A DNA stretch of 11,342 nt. It comes from JASJBU01 sp965372385 (GTDB lineage Bacteria; Pseudomonadota; Gammaproteobacteria; Chromatiales; Chromatiaceae). Location of the stretch: NCBI GenBank assembly GCA_965372385.1, contig CBDVCD010000092.1, forward strand, positions 1-11,342, read 5' to 3'. How positions within the stretch are numbered: position 1 is the first letter of the stretch; each line of letters begins with the position of its first letter. The notes under the pieces are model-generated. The model saw only the letters and a list, made by a program, of their open reading frames with translations. It searched no databases and was not told the DNA's origin. The translations under genes and the position numbers were made by a program. This document shows, piece after piece, positions 7,249 to 11,342 of this stretch.

Positions 7249-7262
7249 GGTAGAGCAACACT

Positions 7263-10025
7263 ATGTCGCGTTATTTGATCGGTATCGACCTGGGCACCAC
7301 CAACACGGTGATCGCCTATGCGGATCGTGAACAGGATGAGTCGATCCAACTCTTCGAGATCGAGCAATTGGTGGCCTTGGGGGAGGTGGCGAAGCGGCCG
7401 CAGCTGCCCTCCCTGCGTTACCACCCCAGCCCGGGGGAGCTGAATCCGACCGACCTGACCCTGCCTTGGGTCAATGTGGACCCGGCCGGGGTGCCCGACG
7501 CCATCGTCGGCAGTCTGGCGCGGGAGCTGGGCAGCCAGGTGCCGGGTCATCTGGTGGTCAGCGCCAAGAGCTGGCTCTCCCACCGTTCGGTCGACCGCAC
7601 CGCCGACATCCTGCCCTGGGGCGCGGCTGAGGAGGTGACGAAGATCTCACCCCTGGCGGCCAGCGCCAGCTATCTCGCCTACCTGCGCGCGGCCTGGAAT
7701 CACAGCCACCCGGGCTATCCCCTGGAGCAGCAGGAGCTGGTGCTGACGGTGCCCGCCTCCTTTGACGAGGGCGCCCGCGCCCTGACCCTGCAGGCGGCAA
7801 AGCAGGCGGGGATTACGCAGCTGCGCCTGCTGGAGGAGCCCCAGGCGGCCTTCTATGACTGGCTGCATCGCCATCGCGACGGCCTGGAAGAGACCCTGGC
7901 GCAGACCCGCCTGGCGCTGGTCTGCGATGTGGGTGGCGGCACCACCGACCTTACCCTGATCAAGGTGGAGGCAACCGAAGAGGGTCCGCGGCTGACCCGC
8001 ATCGGGGTGGGCGACCATCTGATGCTGGGCGGCGATAACATGGATCTGGGCCTGGCCCATGTGGCGGAGGGGCGCATCGCCGCGGGCGGTGGCCGTCTCA
8101 GCGCCCCCCAGCTGGCTCAGCTCAGCCAGCAGTGCCGCGGCGCCAAGGAGCGTCTGCTCGAAGCAGAAGCGCCCGACGCGTTCAAGGTAACCGTTCTGGG
8201 TGCGGGCGCCAAACTGATCGGCGGCGCCCGCTCCACCGAGCTGGGCAGGGCGGAAGTGAACGAGATGGTGCTGGAGGGCTTCTTTCCCCGAGTGGGGCTC
8301 GATGAGCGGCCACAACGGGTGCGTGGCGGTATCGTGGAGTTTGGCCTGCCCTATGCCGCCGATCCGGCGATCACCCGCCATCTGGCCGGTTTCCTGGCCC
8401 AGCATGCCCGGGTGGCGGCGGAGGCCCTGGAGATTCCCTCTCCTGAGCAAGGCGTGCCGGTGCCCGATACGGTGCTGCTCAATGGCGGCGTCTTTCGTAG
8501 TACCGCATTGTCGGAGCGACTGCTGGAGACCCTTGGCGACTGGCGCGGCAAACCTCCGCGGAAGTTGCTCAACGAGCAGCCGGAGCAGGCGGTGGCGCGA
8601 GGCGCGGTGGCCTATGCCCTGGGCCGTGCGGGCAGGGCGCCTCAGATCGGTGGCGGCTCGGCGCGCAGCTATTTTCTCGCCCTGGAGGATGACGGGGCAC
8701 AACATCGCGGGGTCTGTCTGCTGCCGCGCGGCACCCGGGAGGGTGAGGAGTTGCTGCTCGACGGACGCAGTTTTTCCCTGTTGCTGGGTCAGCCGGTACG
8801 CTTCCATCTGTTTTCCACCATCGCCGATACGCCCTGGCAGGGAGGTGAGCTGGTGGAGCTGGACCCGGCGACCATGCTCGCGTTGCCCCCCATCGCCACC
8901 GTGCTGAAGAGCAAGGGCGCGGGTGCCGTCAAGGAGACCCCGGTGCAGCTGGCGGCCAGTCTGACCGAAGTGGGCACCCTGGAAGTGCAGTGCGTGGCCA
9001 TGACCGGGCAGCGCCAGCGCTGGCGGCTGGAGTTTCAACTGCGTGGCCAGGGTGCGGAGCCCGAGGTTGCCGCGGCGGAACTTCCACCCCGCTTCCCGGA
9101 AGCGGCCCAGCTGGTTGAGCGGATCTATGGCCGGCAAAAGAGAGCGGTAGAGGCGGGCGAGGTCAAGCGCCTGCGCAATCAGCTGGAACGGCTGCTGGGT
9201 CCTCGGGAGGAGTGGGATGGCCTGCTGCTGCGCGAACTCTTCGGGGTGCTGTGGGACGGGACTGGCAAGCGGCGGCGCTCCGCCGACCATGAACGGATCT
9301 GGCTCAACCTCGCCGGTTATTGCGCGCGCCCTGGGTTTGGCTATCCGCTGGACGACTGGCGGGTGGAACAGCTCTGGAGTCTGTACGCTGCGGGTATACA
9401 GTTCGGCAAGGAGGCCCGTATCTGGGCGGAGTGGTGGATCCTCTGGCGACGGGTGGCCGGCGGGCTGGACGAGGCGGCGCAGCTCCGCCTGTTCGAGGAT
9501 ATTGCCTACTACCTGCGGCCGCCCGGTGCGGCCAAGCGACCCCCGGGTCCAAAGAAGCAGGGCTATGACGATATGGTCAGGCTGGCGGCCTCGCTGGAGC
9601 GATTACCCGTAGAGCGCAAGCTCGAACTGGGGGGCTGGTTGCTGCAACGGCTGCGTAAACCCAAGGAGAATATCCAGACCTGGTGGGCCATCGGCAGACT
9701 GGGGGCGCGTGAGCCGGTCTACGGCAGCGCTCACCGGGTGGTGCCGGTGGAGACCGCGGAGCAGTGGCTACAGCAACTGCTGGCACAGGACTGGAAAAAG
9801 ATTGCACCGGCCGCCTTCGCCGCTGCCCTGATCAGCCGCAAGACCGGGGACCGGGAGCGCGATCTCAGCGAAGCGTTGCGGGAGCAGGTCATCGAACGTC
9901 TGACCGCGATCAAGGCGCCCGCCTCCTGGCTGGCGATGGTGCGCGAGGTTGTCGAGCTGAGCGCGGCGGACGAGAAGCGCCTGCTCGGTGACTCCCTGCC
10001 GGTGGGGCTGAAGCTGTTGCATTGA
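7263..10025 (+). CDS. Hsp70 family protein with C-terminal DUF3731 domain
   Basis: A 920-residue chaperone-like ATPase. The N-terminal half is an Hsp70 nucleotide-binding domain with GIDLGTTN (D9 to N14), SAKSW with K102, EEP at 191-193, VCDVGGGTTD with D222, and NGGVF at 407-411. A beta-rich substrate-binding-like region follows (about 480-605, including LTEVGTLEVQ). From about residue 611 to the end is a helical, Trp-rich region with ELFGVLWDG, HERIWLNLAGYCARPGFGYPLD, KEARIWAEWWILWRRVAGGL and KPKENIQTWWAIGRLGAREPVYG, which I assign to DUF3731, the domain found at the end of some long bacterial Hsp70s. It takes the place of the usual lid. The paralogy to the preceding gene is obvious, for example SAKSWLxH, VDR, LEQQEL and LPYAxDPAITRHLA in both. 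GGAG at 7244-7247 is 15 bases from the ATG, so initiation may be weak. The stop lies against a vapC remnant. Confidence 0.93.
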   Translation: MSRYLIGIDLGTTNTVIAYADREQDESIQLFEIEQLVALGEVAKRPQLPSLRYHPSPGELNPTDLTLPWVNVDPAGVPDAIVGSLARELGSQVPGHLVVSAKSWLSHRSVDRTADILPWGAAEEVTKISPLAASASYLAYLRAAWNHSHPGYPLEQQELVLTVPASFDEGARALTLQAAKQAGITQLRLLEEPQAAFYDWLHRHRDGLEETLAQTRLALVCDVGGGTTDLTLIKVEATEEGPRLTRIGVGDHLMLGGDNMDLGLAHVAEGRIAAGGGRLSAPQLAQLSQQCRGAKERLLEAEAPDAFKVTVLGAGAKLIGGARSTELGRAEVNEMVLEGFFPRVGLDERPQRVRGGIVEFGLPYAADPAITRHLAGFLAQHARVAAEALEIPSPEQGVPVPDTVLLNGGVFRSTALSERLLETLGDWRGKPPRKLLNEQPEQAVARGAVAYALGRAGRAPQIGGGSARSYFLALEDDGAQHRGVCLLPRGTREGEELLLDGRSFSLLLGQPVRFHLFSTIADTPWQGGELVELDPATMLALPPIATVLKSKGAGAVKETPVQLAASLTEVGTLEVQCVAMTGQRQRWRLEFQLRGQGAEPEVAAAELPPRFPEAAQLVERIYGRQKRAVEAGEVKRLRNQLERLLGPREEWDGLLLRELFGVLWDGTGKRRRSADHERIWLNLAGYCARPGFGYPLDDWRVEQLWSLYAAGIQFGKEARIWAEWWILWRRVAGGLDEAAQLRLFEDIAYYLRPPGAAKRPPGPKKQGYDDMVRLAASLERLPVERKLELGGWLLQRLRKPKENIQTWWAIGRLGAREPVYGSAHRVVPVETAEQWLQQLLAQDWKKIAPAAFAAALISRKTGDRERDLSEALREQVIERLTAIKAPASWLAMVREVVELSAADEKRLLGDSLPVGLKLLH

Positions 10026-10096
10026 GAGAAAAAGGCCAGTGGATTGGTGGGAATGATCTGCTTATTGCGGCACATGCACTGAAAATGCCGTTGTAG
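10026..10096 (+). pseudogene. vapC 3' remnant (PIN-domain fragment)
   Basis: In the frame starting at 10028 the sequence reads EKGQWIGGNDLLIAAHALKM, then PL and a stop at 10094-10096. This is the same segment as EKKGQLIGGNDLFIAAHAL in the complete VapC at 10559-10969 and contains the third PIN-domain acidic residue (the Asp of GGND). Bases 10029-10080 match 10830-10881 at 49 of 52 positions, and the three differences change two residues (Trp for Leu, Leu for Phe). There is no start codon or N-terminal PIN sequence, because the fragment begins at the Hsp70 stop codon. Its own stop falls inside the REPIN-like palindrome that follows. It looks like the tail of a former toxin gene left by recombination or a partial duplication. 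Confidence 0.85.
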
Positions 10097-10192
10097 GAGC
10101 TGCCCATGGCCGCGACCAAAGGCGGCAAGCCTTTTCGGCATCTTCACACAAAGCGACTAGCGTCGCTAATCGCAGCCACGGGCAGCTCCTAC
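10093..10192. repeat. REPIN-like palindromic element
   Basis: Bases 10093-10115 (gtaggagctgcccatggc followed by cgcga) are complementary to 10170-10192 (tcgcagccacgggcagct followed by cctac) with two mismatches in 23. The 54-nt loop contains its own hairpin, gcgac-tagc-gtcgc at 10153-10166. A pair of inverted GTAGGAGC...GCGA units about 100 bp overall is the standard form of REP doublets (REPINs) in Pseudomonas and other Gammaproteobacteria, which are mobilised by a RAYT transposase encoded elsewhere. No such gene is in the window. The left end supplies the stop codon of the vapC remnant, so it probably inserted into or next to that decaying gene. Confidence 0.8.
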
Positions 10193-10260
10193 GGAGGCTG
10201 AATAGTTAAAAAGCAACAATCAAGCCTATTGACTTGGTTTTGATGCCACTATTTTTGATC

Positions 10261-10304
10261 TTGTGAGTTAATTTTTTTTGGCCTATGCTTTGGCCTATGC
10301 CAAA
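10261..10304 (+). promoter_or_regulatory. Candidate vapBC promoter and autoregulatory operator
   Basis: TTGTGA at 10261-10266 and TATGCT at 10284-10289 are separated by 17 bases, a plausible sigma-70 promoter. A perfect tandem 12-mer, TTTGGCCTATGC, occupies 10277-10288 and 10289-10300. Its second copy extends into a perfect palindrome, TTTGGC-CTAT-GCCAAA at 10289-10304. The repeats cover the -10 and the likely start site. VapB and VapBC complexes of this type bind inverted or repeated sites in their own promoter, so repression by VapBC is expected; that these are the bound bases is inference. Confidence 0.6.
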
Positions 10305-10320
10305 CGACCAAGAGAATAAG

Positions 10321-10557
10321 ATGCACACAGATCGACATGTCCGGCTGTTTAGAAACGGGCGCAATCAGGCGCTTCGGATACCCCGGGAATTCGAACTGCC
10401 CGGAGACGAGGCGGTTATCCGTAAGGAGGGGAACCGCCTGATTGTAGAACCGGTTCAACCTGCATCCCTCCTGGCGATGCTTGCCACACTTGAACCCTTG
10501 GATGAAAGGCTGCCAGAGGTAGATGACTCTCTCCCGGCGGATGATGTGAGCCTGTAA
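10321..10557 (+). CDS. vapB: VapB-type antitoxin (AbrB/SpoVT DNA-binding)
   Basis: A 78-residue antitoxin paired with the following PIN-domain toxin; it should neutralise the toxin by binding it and repress the operon through its DNA-binding domain. Residues 5-47 show the AbrB/MazE-like swapped-hairpin pattern: RHVRLFRNGRNQALRIPREFEL, then the GDEAVIRKEGNRLIVEP strand pair. The C-terminal half is acidic (EPLDERLPEVDDSLPADD), as expected for a disordered toxin-binding tail. The ATG at 10321 is preferred: it has AAGAGA at 10310-10315 and lies downstream of the predicted transcription start. In-frame ATGs at 10285 and 10297 overlap the -10 element and the operator and are less likely. The stop is one base before the vapC GTG, so the genes are coupled. 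Confidence 0.9.
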   Translation: MHTDRHVRLFRNGRNQALRIPREFELPGDEAVIRKEGNRLIVEPVQPASLLAMLATLEPLDERLPEVDDSLPADDVSL

Positions 10558-10558
10558 G

Positions 10559-10969
10559 GTGGCGTCGTTTAGCTACCTGCTGGATACCAATATCATCTCT
10601 GATCTGGTGCACGAGCCTCAAGGCCGCGTTATGCGGCGAATTGCCCAAGTGGGTGAAGAGTCTGTTTGCACCAGTATCATTGTCGCATCTGAATTGTGGT
10701 TCGGAGCGGAAAAGAGGGCTTCAGAACGACTGACTCGACAGCTCGAAAAGATTCTTTCGGTGCTGGTTGTGCTCCCTTTTGAAACGCCCGCGGAGCGTCA
10801 ATATGGGCAATTGCGTGCTCATTTACAGAAAAAAGGCCAGTTGATTGGTGGGAATGATCTGTTCATTGCGGCACATGCACTTTCCTTGAAGCTGACTCTG
10901 GTTACGGCAAATGAGGGGGAGTTTATCCGTGTGCCAGGCTTGTCGGTTGAAAACTGGTTGAGTCGTTAG
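10559..10969 (+). CDS. vapC: VapC-type PIN-domain toxin ribonuclease
   Basis: A 136-residue PIN-domain endoribonuclease; VapC toxins cut specific RNAs such as tRNA or rRNA loops and stop translation when the antitoxin is lost. The acidic active site is present: D9 in LLDTN, E45 in ASELWFG, D100 in GGNDLFIAAHA, and the C-terminal TAN..EF segment (T116, N118, E121). The usual family form of that last motif is TNNxxEF, so Ala117 is a small departure, but the metal-binding acids are kept and the gene looks active. Start codon is GTG, one base after the vapB stop, and translation probably depends on coupling to vapB. Residues 91-108 are encoded by the segment duplicated in the upstream remnant. 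Confidence 0.93.
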   Translation: MASFSYLLDTNIISDLVHEPQGRVMRRIAQVGEESVCTSIIVASELWFGAEKRASERLTRQLEKILSVLVVLPFETPAERQYGQLRAHLQKKGQLIGGNDLFIAAHALSLKLTLVTANEGEFIRVPGLSVENWLSR

Positions 10970-11111
10970 GGCGTCGTCGTGGGCGGCCGGGTAGAGCCAG
11001 CTTTTCTTCGTGAGCTTCGTGGTGAATAAAAAACCGATCTAGCAAAGCCCAAAAAACCAAACTTTATCAATGGCTGGGCTAAGATGAAATTAGAGGTTTT
11101 GGAGCTTGCCG

Positions 11112-11342
11112 ATGTCACACTGGTCCCTGTCCCGCTGGTTCATGCTGGTTTGCCTGCTGTTTTCCGCTCCGTTGTGGGCCACTGGAGGCACCGGTTATGT
11201 GCTGGACGTGAACGGGATGATCGGCCCGGCCACCGCGGACTACCTGGAACGCGCCCAGGATCGGGCAGAGGCACATGGTGCTGAGCTGGTGGTGCTGCGC
11301 ATGGATACGCCGGGCGGACTGGATACCTCCATGCGCGCCATC
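11112..11342 (+). CDS. nfeD: NfeD-type membrane serine protease, N-terminal part (cut by window end)
   Basis: The first 77 codons of an open frame running off the window. It begins MSHWSLSRWFMLVCLLFSAP, a signal peptide or first membrane segment with likely cleavage after LWA near residue 23. YVLDVNGMIGPATADYLERA and then AELVVLRMDTPGGLDTSM follow, characteristic of the ClpP-like protease domain of NfeD proteins (DTPGG near 65-69). The catalytic Ser and Lys known from the archaeal homologue 1510-N would lie downstream, outside the window. GGAG at 11101-11104 gives a ribosome site seven bases before the ATG. NfeD usually partners a stomatin/slipin encoded just downstream, which cannot be seen here. 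The intergenic stretch 10970-11111 shows no clear terminator or promoter. The frame starting at 11084 is an out-of-phase shadow. Confidence 0.9.
   Translation, partial: MSHWSLSRWFMLVCLLFSAPLWATGGTGYVLDVNGMIGPATADYLERAQDRAEAHGAELVVLRMDTPGGLDTSMRAI

Noticed and set aside
7647..9290. 547-codon open frame on the minus strand opposite the long Hsp70 gene
   Set aside because: It is antisense to a gene with clear Hsp70 motifs, and its product is rich in His, Gln and Arg with no recognisable domain, as expected from the complement of GC-rich coding DNA.
10153..10166. Small hairpin gcgac-tagc-gtcgc as a terminator for the Hsp70 gene
   Set aside because: No T-tract follows, and it lies inside the loop of the REPIN-like element.
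10285..10320. 12-residue N-terminal extension of VapB
   Set aside because: The extra codons overlap the candidate -10 element and operator, and the ATG at 10321 has its own well-spaced ribosome site and fits the family length.
11084..11284. 66-codon plus-strand frame overlapping the nfeD start
   Set aside because: Out of phase with the recognisable NfeD N-terminus at 11112, which has a signal peptide, the DTPGG motif and a better ribosome site.

Overview
The window looks like chromosomal DNA from a GC-rich proteobacterium, most likely a gammaproteobacterium. The glycolate oxidase subunits are strikingly close to the remembered E. coli GlcD, GlcE and GlcF sequences, and the intergenic spaces carry several families of short palindromic repeats of the kind common in free-living Gammaproteobacteria. 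Genus cannot be told from the sequence alone. All convincing genes are on the + strand.

Layout. 1-257: upstream region without a convincing gene but with nested inverted repeats. 258-4041: a tightly overlapping glcDEF operon for membrane-linked glycolate oxidase, which oxidises glycolate to glyoxylate. 4042-4100: a palindromic repeat closing the operon. 4108-4356: a candidate promoter with an operator-like dyad, followed by a small DUF2934 gene. 4357-4717: a 361-base gap mostly filled by a MITE-like element of about 207 bp with long terminal inverted repeats. 4718-10025: the most interesting block, a DUF2760 protein, a short lid-less Hsp70 that overlaps it by 4 nt, and after a repeat-filled 164-nt gap a second, 920-residue Hsp70 with a C-terminal DUF3731-type domain. 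10026-10192: a decayed vapC fragment abutted by a REPIN-like palindrome. 10261-10969: a complete vapBC toxin-antitoxin pair with a plausible autoregulated promoter. 11112-11342: the 5' end of an NfeD-type membrane serine protease gene, cut by the window end.

How the genes work together. GlcD (FAD), GlcE (FAD-like partner) and GlcF (two 4Fe-4S clusters) form one enzyme that passes electrons from glycolate to the respiratory quinone pool. The DUF2760/Hsp70/Hsp70-DUF3731 genes look like a self-contained specialised chaperone module without a local J-protein or GrpE. Its two ATPases are clear paralogues with complete nucleotide-binding motifs but non-canonical C-termini, and its DUF2760 partner has a hydrophobic N-terminus that might tether it to the membrane. 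The function is not known to me, and this is the best candidate for an undescribed system here. The vapBC pair and the vapC fragment between the Hsp70 genes and nfeD mark a site of past insertion, recombination and decay.
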